From JAAYDS01 sp012729155 (lineage in GTDB: Bacteria > Chloroflexota > Anaerolineae > UBA1429), in the NCBI GenBank assembly GCA_036774405.1, contig DAIPBO010000002.1, forward strand, positions 1-64,000: 64,000 bases of DNA, written 5' to 3'. Shown here piece after piece: positions 1-8,715 of this stretch; the stretch's first letter is position 1; every line of letters starts with the position of its first letter. The notes under the pieces were generated by a model. The model was given only the letters and a program-made list of their open reading frames with translations. It was not told the origin of the DNA and ran no database searches. The translations under genes were made by a program, and so were the position numbers.

Positions 1-1662
1 GACATGTATCTGGTGCTCGAGTATGTGGACGGCGGCAGCCTGAAGCAGCTGCTTGAAGAGCAGGGCGCGCTGCCCATTGAGCGGGCCTTAACCATCGCCA
101 TGGATCTCTGCCTCGCTGTGGACGCGCTCGCCAAGGAAGGCATCGTCCATCGCGATATCAAACCCTCTAACATTCTGTTGACCGGCAATGGGCGCGCCAA
201 GCTCACCGACCTCGGCATCGCACAGGTTGGCTCTGAGACGCAACGCACGCAGTCGACAGTGGCACATCCCGGCACACCGGCCTATAAATCGCCCGAGCAG
301 GCGGCTTCGAGCGCCGCACTCGACCAGCGCTCTGATGTTTACGCCGTAGGACTTGTGCTCTACGAGATGCTGACTGGGCAAGCCTATGGCCGCGATGGTA
401 TCGCCCCTCATCAGCGAGATGAACGCGTGCCGCCTGCGCTCAGCGCCGTTAACATGCGCGCCCTGGCCACAGAGTTGGCAGAGCGTTATCCCTCTGCCCA
501 GGCGATGCTGAGTGACCTGGAGGCGGTGCGCTCGCAGAGTTCGTTGGGGCAACTCCGCATCGTTATGAGGAGCCTGCCCACAACGCGCCTGGTGATGTTG
601 GGCGGCTTTGTGTTGCTTTTGTCCCTCTTGCTGGGCATGGGGCAGATCGCCGCATTGGTCAAGGGACAGCAGCCGACGCCAGAGGGCGAAGCTGCCTCTG
701 GTATCATGGCGACGCCCTCCGCTTTGGCGACAGAAACCGCCACACCACAGCCACTGATGAACGTCTCGTTGGCCCCTTATGAGCTTGACGAGCAGGTGCC
801 CCTGCCCATCGCTGTTGGAGAGACGCAACAGCGCGTGTTCGAGATGGAGGGAGATGTTGACCGCGTCACTTTTCGGGCCAAAGCGGGCCAGACCTATGTA
901 GTCACCACGGGTAGCCTGGCTGTGGGCGTCGACACTGTGCTTGAGGTGCAGTATGACGGGCAACGCTTGACCAACGATGACGCCTACGCAGGCACCATGG
1001 CATCACAGGTGGTGTTGGTGCCATCGCAAGACGCGACGGTGGTGGTGCTGGTCAGCAATAACGGGCTCTATGGGCCCGAGCGGACGTACGCGTTGACGGT
1101 GACGCTGGCTGGTACCAGTGGTACTGGAGATTCGGTGCCGGCAGTGCTCGCTCCCACAGAGGAGGCACAACAGCCTGAGGGGAGGGCGGTCGAACCCTGG
1201 CTCACTCTCACGCCTCGGCCGACCTTGACGCTACGTGCCACGTGGACACGTGCGCCTACTTTGACGCCACGCGCTACCTACACGCCGCGGTCTACCTCGA
1301 CGCCTAGGCCCACCAGCACCCGCCGCCCTACGTGGACGCGTGTGCCCACTTGGACGCCCACCGCTACGCGCACTCGCACGCCAACGGCCACCTACACCGC
1401 GACGGCCACTCACACGGCGACGGAGATGCTCACCGCCACGCCCGTCACGCCAACGGCGACGCCCACAGAGACGTTGACGCCGACGCCTACGCTGACCGCC
1501 ACGCCTACGGCCACCGAAACGCCCATCACGCCAGAGATAACCGAAACGCCGGTTACTCCCGAGATAACCGAAACGCCCATCACTCCTGAGGTCACCGAGA
1601 CACCCGACCCAACGGTCACCGTCGATCCGACAGAAGAAGGGCCAGAGGGGGCAGCGGGCTAG
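1..1662 (+). CDS. Serine/threonine protein kinase with extracellular PPC-like domain (5' truncated)
   Basis: The start lies upstream of the window: the reading frame is open from base 1 and the N-lobe (glycine loop, catalytic Lys) is missing. The visible part begins in the hinge and shows HRDIKPSN (catalytic loop), DLG in place of DFG, and the TPAYKSPEQ activation/P+1 segment, so it is a Hanks-type (PknB-like) kinase. A transmembrane helix follows near residues 197-220, then a beta-rich region of about 100 residues resembling the bacterial pre-peptidase C-terminal domain, and finally about 150 residues of Thr/Pro-rich repeats ending in an acidic tail. The kinase should face the cytoplasm and the PPC-like domain and Thr/Pro stalk the outside, as in sensor kinases. 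The ligand is unknown. The kinase call is secure; the PPC call rests on pattern only. Confidence 0.9.
   Translation, partial: DMYLVLEYVDGGSLKQLLEEQGALPIERALTIAMDLCLAVDALAKEGIVHRDIKPSNILLTGNGRAKLTDLGIAQVGSETQRTQSTVAHPGTPAYKSPEQAASSAALDQRSDVYAVGLVLYEMLTGQAYGRDGIAPHQRDERVPPALSAVNMRALATELAERYPSAQAMLSDLEAVRSQSSLGQLRIVMRSLPTTRLVMLGGFVLLLSLLLGMGQIAALVKGQQPTPEGEAASGIMATPSALATETATPQPLMNVSLAPYELDEQVPLPIAVGETQQRVFEMEGDVDRVTFRAKAGQTYVVTTGSLAVGVDTVLEVQYDGQRLTNDDAYAGTMASQVVLVPSQDATVVVLVSNNGLYGPERTYALTVTLAGTSGTGDSVPAVLAPTEEAQQPEGRAVEPWLTLTPRPTLTLRATWTRAPTLTPRATYTPRSTSTPRPTSTRRPTWTRVPTWTPTATRTRTPTATYTATATHTATEMLTATPVTPTATPTETLTPTPTLTATPTATETPITPEITETPVTPEITETPITPEVTETPDPTVTVDPTEEGPEGAAG
1200..1620 (+). repeat. 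Low-complexity Thr/Pro-coding tandem repeat
   Basis: Degenerate repeats of ACG/ACC/CCC/CGC-type codons encode T-P-R-, T-A-T- and T-E-T-P-rich units at the C-terminus of the kinase. The final part repeats an ITPEITETP-like unit about four times. The bias keeps other frames open on both strands over the same stretch; these are by-products of the repeat and not genes. Confidence 0.8.
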
Positions 1663-1790
1663 CCAGGATACGCCTGTCGACAGACCGACAAGGCCAGCCA
1701 GGTAGGCCGGTGCTGCTGAATGAACCAGGGCGCCGACGGCGAGCGTTCTGACTGCCGTTGGCGAACAGAGTTCGCGCCGACTAGGGTCGC

Positions 1791-2030
1791 CTAGAACAAA
1801 ATGTCGTCGGCATCGCGGGCGCTCTCGGTGGCGGCGTTCAAGAGTTGGCTCACCTTGAGTTCGGCGTCATCGAGCTTGTGCCCACAATACTCGGCTAGCT
1901 GCACGCCTTCCTCATACAACGCCACCGATTGCTCCAGCGAGAGATCGCCCTTTTCCAGTTGCTGGATGACCTGCTCAAGCCGGTCATAGCTCTCCTCGAA
2001 GGAAAGCGTTTCGAGCACCTGTTTGTCCAT
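1791..2030 (-). CDS. xseB: Exodeoxyribonuclease VII small subunit
   Basis: This 79-residue acidic helical protein carries the XseB pattern: a SFEESYDRLEQVIQQLEKG core followed by LSLEQSVALYEEGVQLA. XseB binds XseA in the cytoplasm to form exonuclease VII, which degrades single-stranded DNA to oligonucleotides. I chose the ATG at 2030 because GGGAG lies five bases upstream; a longer frame reaching 2099 would overlap xseA and adds no family sequence. It lies 19 bases after xseA on the same strand, the usual xseAB order. Confidence 0.92.
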   Translation of the reverse strand: MDKQVLETLSFEESYDRLEQVIQQLEKGDLSLEQSVALYEEGVQLAEYCGHKLDDAELKVSQLLNAATESARDADDILF

Positions 2031-2049
2031 ACGATCTCCCATCCTCCCA

Positions 2050-3258
2050 CTAGGACCTGTCAAGGTCCGTGTTGATGATATCAGCACGGGCGCCGCCATC
2101 GGCCAGGTGAATGGCCAGCGCCTGGCCGGCCGACAGCTGCGCTATCGAACGGATGCGCTCGCCCGAAGCATGATCTTGCACCACCGCAAAGCCTCTTGCC
2201 AAAACGCGGCGCGCATCAAGGCCCTCCATACGAGCCAGTCGCTCGCTCAAGTGGGCGCGCTGCAGCTCGACTCGACGCAGCAGACTGTATGTGGCGCGCT
2301 GCATCAGATCATCGAGTTTCTGACGCTGCTCTGAGATGCGCTGCAGTGGGTCAAACCGTCTGAGCAAACGGGTTGCCTGAGACAACGCGTACCGTTCGCT
2401 CTCTAGCCGCGCCTCAAGCAATTCGGTCAGTCGGCCCCGTCGCTCGGCCAAACTGCTGTGTAACTCATCACCATCGGGAACAGCCGCTGCGGCTGCCGTC
2501 GATGGCGTGGCTGTGTGCACATCGGCCACCAGATCGGTGATCGTCAGGTCGGTCTCGTGGCCGACGCCCGAGATGACTGGCGCTCGCGATGCAAAGATGG
2601 CTCTGGCTACCCGCTCGTCGTTAAAAGCCCACAGGTCCTCAATGGATCCACCGCCGCGCGCCACGATCACCGTGTCGATGTCGGACGCGGCGTCCAGCCG
2701 CTCCATAGCCGCCACGATACCCGCCGGGGCCTCATCGCCCTGTACAGGTGTGGGCGAGATGACCACTTCGACCAGCGGATAGCGTGTGCCAATGACGCGC
2801 AAGATGTCTTGAATGGCTGCACCGGTGGGCGACGTCACCACGCCGATGCGTTTGGGCCACGCGGGCGGCTGCCGTTTGTGCTCGACATCGAACAGGCCTT
2901 CGGCCGCGAGGCGCTCCTTCAGCTGTAAAAACTGCAACCAGCGCAACCCGACGCCGCCGCGTGCTAGCTGGTCGACGTAGAGCTGGTAGACGCCACCATG
3001 CTCATACACCGAGATGCTGCCGTGCGCTTCGGCCAGGTCTCCCTGCTGGGGCGCCCATTGGAGCCTGGCCGCCTGTTGACGCCACATGACGCAGCGAATC
3101 TCGGCCCCACCATCTTGGAGTGTGAAATAGCAGTGGCCCGATGCGGCCCGCTTGTAGTTCGATATCTCGCCCGTAATCCAGATATCGGCCAGTTCGGGGT
3201 TCTCGTCCAGTAAGCTTTTGATGTAAAGCGTGATCTCGCTGACCGTTCTCACCTGCAT
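2050..3258 (-). CDS. xseA: Exodeoxyribonuclease VII large subunit
   Basis: The product is 402 residues, normal for XseA. An N-terminal OB-fold covers about residues 1-100 (VSEITLYIKSLLDENP, then WITGEISNYK). The catalytic domain includes RIGVVTSPTGAAIQDI, the VARGGGSIEDLWAFND motif and PVISGVGHETDLTI, followed by a long coiled-coil region with a short C-terminal segment. It is the catalytic chain of exonuclease VII, acting on single-stranded DNA in repair and recombination. Its ATG at 3258 lies six bases after a TATAAT box, so the mRNA may be leaderless. It is transcribed divergently from the AOR cluster. Confidence 0.95.
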   Translation of the reverse strand: MQVRTVSEITLYIKSLLDENPELADIWITGEISNYKRAASGHCYFTLQDGGAEIRCVMWRQQAARLQWAPQQGDLAEAHGSISVYEHGGVYQLYVDQLARGGVGLRWLQFLQLKERLAAEGLFDVEHKRQPPAWPKRIGVVTSPTGAAIQDILRVIGTRYPLVEVVISPTPVQGDEAPAGIVAAMERLDAASDIDTVIVARGGGSIEDLWAFNDERVARAIFASRAPVISGVGHETDLTITDLVADVHTATPSTAAAAAVPDGDELHSSLAERRGRLTELLEARLESERYALSQATRLLRRFDPLQRISEQRQKLDDLMQRATYSLLRRVELQRAHLSERLARMEGLDARRVLARGFAVVQDHASGERIRSIAQLSAGQALAIHLADGGARADIINTDLDRS

Positions 3259-3264
3259 ATCGGC

Positions 3265-3273
3265 ATTATAGCA
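3265..3273 (-). promoter_or_regulatory. Extended -10 promoter of xseAB, probably leaderless
   Basis: On the minus strand TGCTATAAT (extended -10) ends six bases before the xseA ATG, which would put the transcription start at or next to the start codon. There is no good -35 hexamer and no Shine-Dalgarno sequence. Confidence 0.55.
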
Positions 3274-3395
3274 TAGTTCTTTGGCACTGAACCTGTCTCA
3301 GCGCCAGAGGCGGATTCGGGCAGAGGCGTGGCAGGCTGCCGAGATGGCCGCTATACGTCTCTGCGGGTGATCGTATATAGCTGCAGCCCCAAGGC

Positions 3396-3423
3396 TTGCT
3401 CAGAGAGACGAATGGCCTATAAT
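3396..3423 (+). promoter_or_regulatory. Sigma70-type promoter of the moaD-AOR-Hdr-hydrogenase cluster
   Basis: TTGCTC (3396-3401) and TATAAT (3418-3423) are separated by 16 bases. The predicted start is near 3430, leaving a leader of about 85 bases before the first gene. No obvious operator was seen in the leader. Confidence 0.6.
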
Positions 3424-3514
3424 GGTGGCGCACTCGCATTTGTGCGACAAAGCCGACTGTATTTATCCTGATTCATAGTGACTGCGCTTGTACCATCGTA
3501 CTGCTAGCGAAAGT

Positions 3515-3799
3515 ATGGCCATGGATCTCGACGTCGAATTCCTTGGGCTTGCTCGCGAGCTGGTTGGCACAAGGTCGTGCACCATCCGCCTAGAGAGCGG
3601 AGCGACCTTTCGCGACCTCCTCCTTAGCCTGGCCTCGACCTATCCAGCCTTGCTTGGCAAGATTATCGACCGCGACTCTGGCGAGCTCACGCGTGCGTTC
3701 ATGCTTAACGTGGATGGACGGCGCGCGGTCACTGATCTTGACGTGCCCGCCGCCGATGGTCAGCGCGTGTTGCTGATGTTTGCGGAAGCAGGGGGTTGA
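3515..3799 (+). CDS. MoaD/ThiS-family sulfur carrier, AOR-associated
   Basis: This small beta-grasp protein of about 94 residues ends in the exposed Gly-Gly (FAEAGG) used for thiocarboxylate formation in MoaD-type sulfur carriers. Internal features (DVEFLGLARELVG, GATFRDLLLSLA, LNVDGR) fit the MoaD family. It probably supplies dithiolene sulfur to the pyranopterin of the tungsten or molybdenum cofactor used by the AOR encoded four bases downstream. ATG at 3515 and 3521 are both possible; a more upstream in-frame start adds unconserved sequence. MoaD-like genes beside AOR genes are common. Confidence 0.85.
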   Translation: MAMDLDVEFLGLARELVGTRSCTIRLESGATFRDLLLSLASTYPALLGKIIDRDSGELTRAFMLNVDGRRAVTDLDVPAADGQRVLLMFAEAGG

Positions 3800-3803
3800 T
3801 CTG

Positions 3804-5678
3804 ATGAACGCCTATACAGGCAAGATCCTGCACATCGACGTCACAAACCGCAAGACGTGGGTTCAGAAGGTGTCTCCCGAGTTCCTGAAACGCTACCTGG
3901 GCGGCGTGGGGCTGGCGACGCGGTTGGTCTATGACAACACGCCGCGAGGGTGCGACCCGTTGGGCCCCGATAACGCCCTTTGCTTTGCCTGCAGTGCCTT
4001 TGCCGGCACCACCATGCCCGTGGGCACAAAGCATGGCGTAGCGAGCAAATCTCCCTTGACCGGCATGATTGGGGATTCGCTCTCGGGCAGTCATTTCTCC
4101 GAGATGCTGCGGCGTGCAGGGTGGGATGGCATCGTGATCAAAGGCCAGGCCCCCTCGTGGTTGGTCGTGTTCATCGATGATGAGCAAGTGCGCTTTCTGG
4201 ATGCCACGCCCTATCTCGGTAAGGGCACCACTGCTACACAAGAGGCCATCCGCACAGCCATCGGCGATGAGAACGTGCGCGTCTCCGCCATTGGGCCGGC
4301 AGGTGAACATATCGTGCGGTATGCGCTCATCGATAACGATGGACGTCAGGTAGGCCGCACGGGCAATGGTGCTGTCATGGGGTCCAAACGCATCAAGGCC
4401 ATCGCCATGCGTGGCTCGCATCCCGTGACGGTGGCTGACCCTGATGGTTTGATGGAAGCAACGCTCAAGCTCATCAAGGTGGCTCAGGGGCCGGGCACGC
4501 TCAAGTACCGCGAGCTGGGCACGCCCTCAAACGTGCTCAGTATGAACGCCATCGGTGTTTTGCCAACGCGCAACTTTTCCGAGACGGTGTTTGAGCACGC
4601 CGAAGAGGTCAGCGGCGAGCGCCTGCGCGATCAGTACCGGGTCAAGTCGGTGGCCTGTTCGGGTTGCCCCATCGCCTGCGAGCAGTGGGGCGCGGTACGC
4701 GAGGGCAAATACAAGGGGGCTCGCATTGGCCTGGACTATGAGCCCCTCTTTTCGCTGGGCCCCAATTGTGGCATCGGTTCGATGCCGGCCGTCATCAAGC
4801 TGACACAGACGTGTGACGAACTCGGCATCGACGCGATGAGCGCGGGCGTCGTCGTGAGCTGGGCGATGGAATGCTACGAGCGAGGTATCTTTACGCAAGA
4901 GCAGTGCGACGGACTCGATCTGCACTTTGGCAATGATGAGGCGGCTGTGACGCTCCTCGAAAAGATCGCGCGCCGCGATGGCATCGGCGATCTGCTGGCC
5001 GAGGGTGTCAAACGCGCCTCAGAGCGAACCGGACAGGGCAGCGAGCACTTTGCCATGCACTCGAAAGGGCTCGAGATGCCAGGCTACGACGTACGTAGCC
5101 TCAAGACGTTCGCCATGGGGTTAGCCGTTGGCACGCGCGGCGCCTGTCACAACCGTGCTCTGTCCTACGAGTTGGACATCAAGGGCAAGGTCGACCGCTT
5201 CACCGTGGGGCCTGGCCGCGGCAAAATGGCCATGGAAAGCGAGAACTTTGCCTGTGTGCTCGACTGCCTCGTGCTGTGCAAGTTCTTGCGCAACTGCTTT
5301 GATGACTTTAACACCGAAGTGGCGCAAATCTACACCATGACCACCGGCATTGACCTAACGCCTGAAGAGCTGGCAGCGGTGGGTGAGCGCGTGTGCAATC
5401 TCAAGAAAGCGTTCAACATCCGCGAAGGCTGGACGCGTGCTGACGATTGGCTTCCAGGGCGTGTGCTGTCCGATCCCATTCCCAGTGGGCCTGGCGCCGG
5501 CGTCTATATTACGCCTGACGAGCTGAATTATCTCATCGATGACTATTACCAGGCGCGCGGCTGGACGTCAGAGGGGTTGATCCCCAGGGCCAAGCTCGTC
5601 GCTCTGGACCTGGCCGACATCGCCGAGAGTGTGGGCGTCGATTTATCGGTGGCCGACGTTGCGGCAGGGGAGGGCTGA
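3804..5678 (+). CDS. aor: Tungsten-type aldehyde:ferredoxin oxidoreductase
   Basis: The 624-residue product has the usual AOR length and domain order. It opens with YTGKILHIDVTNRKTW and RYLGGVGLATRLVYD. The cluster-binding motif CSGCPIAC has Cys285, Cys288 and Cys292, and the fourth ligand lies in the Cys-rich stretch at residues 484-492. The pterin-binding segments GLDYEPLFSLGPNCG and GTRGACHNRA are present. Family members oxidise aldehydes to carboxylic acids with ferredoxin as acceptor, or run in reverse; some relatives, such as BamB, act on aromatic CoA esters, so the substrate is not fixed by sequence. The ATG at 3804 follows GGGGG and is preferred over upstream starts overlapping moaD. 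The ferredoxin gene begins one base after its stop, implying one transcript and one complex. Confidence 0.93.
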   Translation: MNAYTGKILHIDVTNRKTWVQKVSPEFLKRYLGGVGLATRLVYDNTPRGCDPLGPDNALCFACSAFAGTTMPVGTKHGVASKSPLTGMIGDSLSGSHFSEMLRRAGWDGIVIKGQAPSWLVVFIDDEQVRFLDATPYLGKGTTATQEAIRTAIGDENVRVSAIGPAGEHIVRYALIDNDGRQVGRTGNGAVMGSKRIKAIAMRGSHPVTVADPDGLMEATLKLIKVAQGPGTLKYRELGTPSNVLSMNAIGVLPTRNFSETVFEHAEEVSGERLRDQYRVKSVACSGCPIACEQWGAVREGKYKGARIGLDYEPLFSLGPNCGIGSMPAVIKLTQTCDELGIDAMSAGVVVSWAMECYERGIFTQEQCDGLDLHFGNDEAAVTLLEKIARRDGIGDLLAEGVKRASERTGQGSEHFAMHSKGLEMPGYDVRSLKTFAMGLAVGTRGACHNRALSYELDIKGKVDRFTVGPGRGKMAMESENFACVLDCLVLCKFLRNCFDDFNTEVAQIYTMTTGIDLTPEELAAVGERVCNLKKAFNIREGWTRADDWLPGRVLSDPIPSGPGAGVYITPDELNYLIDDYYQARGWTSEGLIPRAKLVALDLADIAESVGVDLSVADVAAGEG

Positions 5679-5679
5679 G

Positions 5680-6168
5680 ATGGCAGAGATCGGCTACAAG
5701 CATATCATCTGCGACCCGACGTTGTGCACCGGCTGCCGCATCTGCGAATACGCCTGCTCGATGACCAAGACGCGCTCCTATGACCCCACCTTTAGCCGCA
5801 TCCGCGTGGTGCGCATCGAGCCCATCACCATGACGGCCATCAGCTGTCGCCTCTGTGAGGACGCTCCCTGCATCCTTGCCTGCCCGCGCGATGCCCTGTC
5901 GCGGTCTGAGGTGAATGGCACCATTTTGGTGGATGAGGACAAGTGTGATGGCTGTGGCTGGTGCGTCGAGGCCTGCGACTTTGGCGCCATTATCCTCAAC
6001 CCTGTTTCGCGACACGCCGAGATCTGTGATCTCTGTGCTAACGAGAAGGATGGCCCGCAGTGTGTGGCCTTCTGCCCCAAAGAGGCTCTTTCACTGGCCA
6101 CGCCCGAGGTCTTGCGGCAACAAGCACGACGTGACGTGGTAGCCCGCCTGATGGAAGAGCTGCTCTAG
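5680..6168 (+). CDS. Four-cluster ferredoxin subunit of the AOR
   Basis: This 162-residue protein resembles the AorB/HycB-type electron-transfer subunits. Cysteine motifs for four [4Fe-4S] clusters are visible: CTGCRICEYAC, CRLCEDAPCILAC, CDGCGWCVEAC and CDLCANEKDGPQCVAFC, exchanging their fourth ligands in the usual way. It should pass electrons between the AOR active site and the Hdr/hydrogenase proteins encoded next. The start at 5680 sits one base after the aor stop, preceded by GGGGAGGG. Confidence 0.92.
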   Translation: MAEIGYKHIICDPTLCTGCRICEYACSMTKTRSYDPTFSRIRVVRIEPITMTAISCRLCEDAPCILACPRDALSRSEVNGTILVDEDKCDGCGWCVEACDFGAIILNPVSRHAEICDLCANEKDGPQCVAFCPKEALSLATPEVLRQQARRDVVARLMEELL

Positions 6169-6182
6169 TCGAGTTCCTGTAG

Positions 6183-6212
6183 GCCCGGCGCTGTGCAGGC
6201 TGGCCGGGCTTT
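6183..6212 (+). terminator. Attenuator-like hairpin between the AOR and Hdr genes
   Basis: GCCCGGC (6183-6189) and GCCGGGC (6203-6209) form a perfect 7-bp GC-rich stem with a 13-base loop, followed by only three T residues. It lies in the 66-base gap between ferredoxin and hdrA. The short T run argues for partial attenuation or mRNA stabilisation rather than a full stop. Confidence 0.4.
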
Positions 6213-6234
6213 GACGTGTACAAGGAGTGCCCGT

Positions 6235-8715
6235 ATGCCCGAAGACGGCTCGTTGCGCATCGGCGTGTATGTCTGTAGCTGTGGCGCCAACATAGGTAGT
6301 GTCATCAGTCCTGCGGCGGTGGCCGACTATGCTGCGCGGCTCGACGATGTGGTGCTGACGCGCGACAACCTCTACATGTGCGGTGACCCCGGTCAGAACC
6401 AGATTAGCAGAGATATTATAGACTACCGCCTCAACCGGGTGGTGATCGCCGCTTGCAGTGTGCGCATGCACGAACCGACTTTCCGGACCTGTGTGGCTCA
6501 GGCCGGCTTGAATCCATTCCTGATGGAGATGGTCAATATCCGTGAGCAAGACACCTGGGTGCATGCTCACGACCCTGCTGGGGCGCTGGTAAAGGCCAAG
6601 GAGCTGGTGAGCGCTGCCGTGGCCAAGGTGCGGCATGTGCAGCCGCTGCAGCCGATCGAGGTGCCCGTCACAAAGAAGGCCATGGTCATTGGGGGCGGTG
6701 TCGCGGGCATCAGCGCCGCGCTCGATCTGGGCGATATGGGCATCAAAACCTACCTTGTGGAGCGCGAGCAGAGCATTGGCGGCACCATGGCGCAGCTCAA
6801 CAAAACGTTCCCCACAATGGACTGTAGCATTTGAATACTCGCACCCAAGATGGTTGACGCGGCGCGTCATCCTCAGGTCGAGATCATCAGTTATGCCGAA
6901 GTTGACCGCGTTGACGGTTACATTGGCAATTTCCGAGTACAGGTCACCAAGAAGCCACGCTATGTCAAGATGGACCTCTGCACTGGCTGTGGCGAGTGTG
7001 CTGCGGTGTGCCCCATCGAGGTGCCCAACGACTTTGAGCTGGGGCTGGCGCCGCGCAAGGCGATCGACGTGCCGCACGGCCAGTCAGTGCCATTGATCTA
7101 TGCCATCGACATGGACCACTGCATCCACTGCTACCAGTGTGTCACGGCCTGCGGCAAGCGTGATGCCATCGACTTTGGCATGGAGCCCGAAGTGCTCGAT
7201 CTTGAGGTCGGGTCGATCATTATGGCGACCGGCTTTGACAACTTTGACCCTACGGTGATCCCCGAGTATGGTTTTGGCCGCTATCCCAACGTCATCACGG
7301 CGATGGAGATGGAGCGACTGGCCAACTCGGCTGGCCCCACAGTGGGCAAGCTGATGCGCCCCTCTGATGGGCGCGTGCCCAAGAGCCTGGCCATCATCCA
7401 GTGCGTTGGCTCGCGCGACAAGCGGTTCAACGAATACTGCAGCGGCTTTTGCTGCATGTATGCCATCAAGAACGCCATGCTGCTCAAGCAGGCCGACCAC
7501 GAGATGGATATCTCGATCTACTACATGGATATTCGTACGCCTTCCAAGGGCTACGAAGAGTTCTATAACCGTGCCCGCGAGATGGGCATCCGCTTTATAC
7601 ATGGGCGGCCCTCACAAATCAGCCAAGACCCCGAGACGCATAATCTGATTGTGCTGGCCGAAGACCAGGAGATCGGTGAGGTGATCGAGCTCGAGACCGA
7701 TATGGTCATGCTCTCGGCCGCCGCCATCCCACGTCTCGACACCGACGAGATGGCGTCCAAGCTGGCGCTCTCACGTAGTCCGAGTGGTTTCTTTATGGAG
7801 TATCACCCCAAGTTGCGGCCGGTGGATTCGCCTACCGATGGTGTGTTTCTTGCGGGCGCGGCCCAGGGGCCCAAAGACATCCCCGCGAGCGTGGCGCAGG
7901 GCAGCGCGGCGGCCTCGCGGGCTGCACGTGTGCTCTCACAGGATACGTGGGAGATCGAGCCGGTCATCGCCAGCGTCAACGCCGAGTTGTGCATTAGCGC
8001 CCAGGGCAAAAAGTGCGGTCTGTGTGCCAAGGCCTGCCCGTACGGGGCCATCACGGTTGAGGTGGGGCAGCCTGCCGTCATCACGGCCGCTAAATGCCAT
8101 GGCTGTGGTGGTTGCGCAGCCGAGTGCCCTCACAACGCCATCACGCAAGACCACTTTACCGATGCGCAGATGGTGGCGCAGCTCGATGCCCTGCTGGCAG
8201 ACAAGCCCGAGGAAAAGATCATCGCCTTTATGTGCCACTGGTGCTCGTATGGCGGCGCCGACAACGCCGGCACCAGCCACTTTGAGTATCCCGCCAGCTC
8301 GCGCGGGCTGCGGGTGATGTGCTCTGCCCGTATGGACGAGGATTTCGTGCTCGAGGCTTTTCGCCGTGGCGCCGGCATGGTGCTGGTGTCGGGCTGCCAC
8401 CCACAAGATTGCCACTATATCACTGGACAACAGGTGGCCGCCAAGCGCTTCTCACGCATGGAGCGCTTGCTGCAGCGTGTAGGCATCAACCCCGAGCGGT
8501 TCAGGCTAGAGTGGATCTCGGCAGCCGAGGGCGACAAGTATGCCCGCGTCATCACCGAGATGGACGCCAAACTCAAGTCATTCGATCGCGAGGCGTTGTT
8601 GGCAGAGACGCTCGCTGCGCGCCCCATCATCGGCAAGCGTCTGGCTCGCTGGAAGGCGTCGCCGCTAATGGCTGGCCTGGTGCCGCTCGAAGCCACCGAA
8701 GAGGTCCTCGCGTGA
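6235..8715 (+). CDS. hdrA: HdrA-MvhD fusion, selenoprotein (in-frame TGA read as Sec200)
   Basis: The product is 826 residues when TGA 6832-6834 is read through. HdrA is the FAD-containing, electron-bifurcating subunit of heterodisulfide-reductase-type complexes. Visible parts are an N-terminal HdrA domain (GVYVCSCGANIG), the FAD dinucleotide motif GGGVAG near residue 153, the TFPTMDCSI-U-ILAPKM segment at 192-206, an inserted two-cluster ferredoxin domain (CTGCGECAAVCP near 248, CIHCYQCVTAC), a C-terminal ferredoxin pair (CGLCAKACP, CHGCGGCAAECP), and a fused MvhD domain from about residue 660 (MCHWCSYGGAD, SGCHPQDCHY). The TGA falls where HdrA proteins have Cys or Sec, both halves are in one frame, and a SECIS-like hairpin follows, so this is not a pseudogene. 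The start at 6235 is preceded by AAGGAG. Confidence 0.88.
6832..6834 (+). other. Recoded UGA (selenocysteine) codon in hdrA
   Basis: The TGA lies in the same frame as both flanking halves. The context DCSI-U-ILAPKM matches the HdrA consensus DCSxC-ILxPK, with TGA at the conserved Cys. Sec at this HdrA position is known in Methanococcus and in several bacteria. Confidence 0.87.
6851..6874 (+). promoter_or_regulatory. Bacterial SECIS-like hairpin
   Basis: TGACGC (6855-6860) pairs perfectly with GCGTCA (6864-6869) around a GGC loop. The stem extends by GG/CC (6852-6853 with 6871-6872) beyond one T-T mismatch. The loop starts 26 bases after the TGA and begins with G, in line with the bacterial SECIS rule of a short stem with a G-starting apical loop about 16-37 bases from the UGA. 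It lies within the coding sequence, as bacterial SECIS elements do. Confidence 0.75.

Noticed and set aside
1332..1619. His/Ala/Asp-rich and Val/Ser/Gly-rich frames inside the kinase repeat
   Set aside because: They are other readings of the Thr/Pro repeat, with no ribosome site or domain.
6235..8715. hdrA as two genes or a nonsense pseudogene
   Set aside because: The stop is TGA exactly at the conserved Cys/Sec position, both halves keep full family sequence in one frame, and a SECIS-like hairpin follows.
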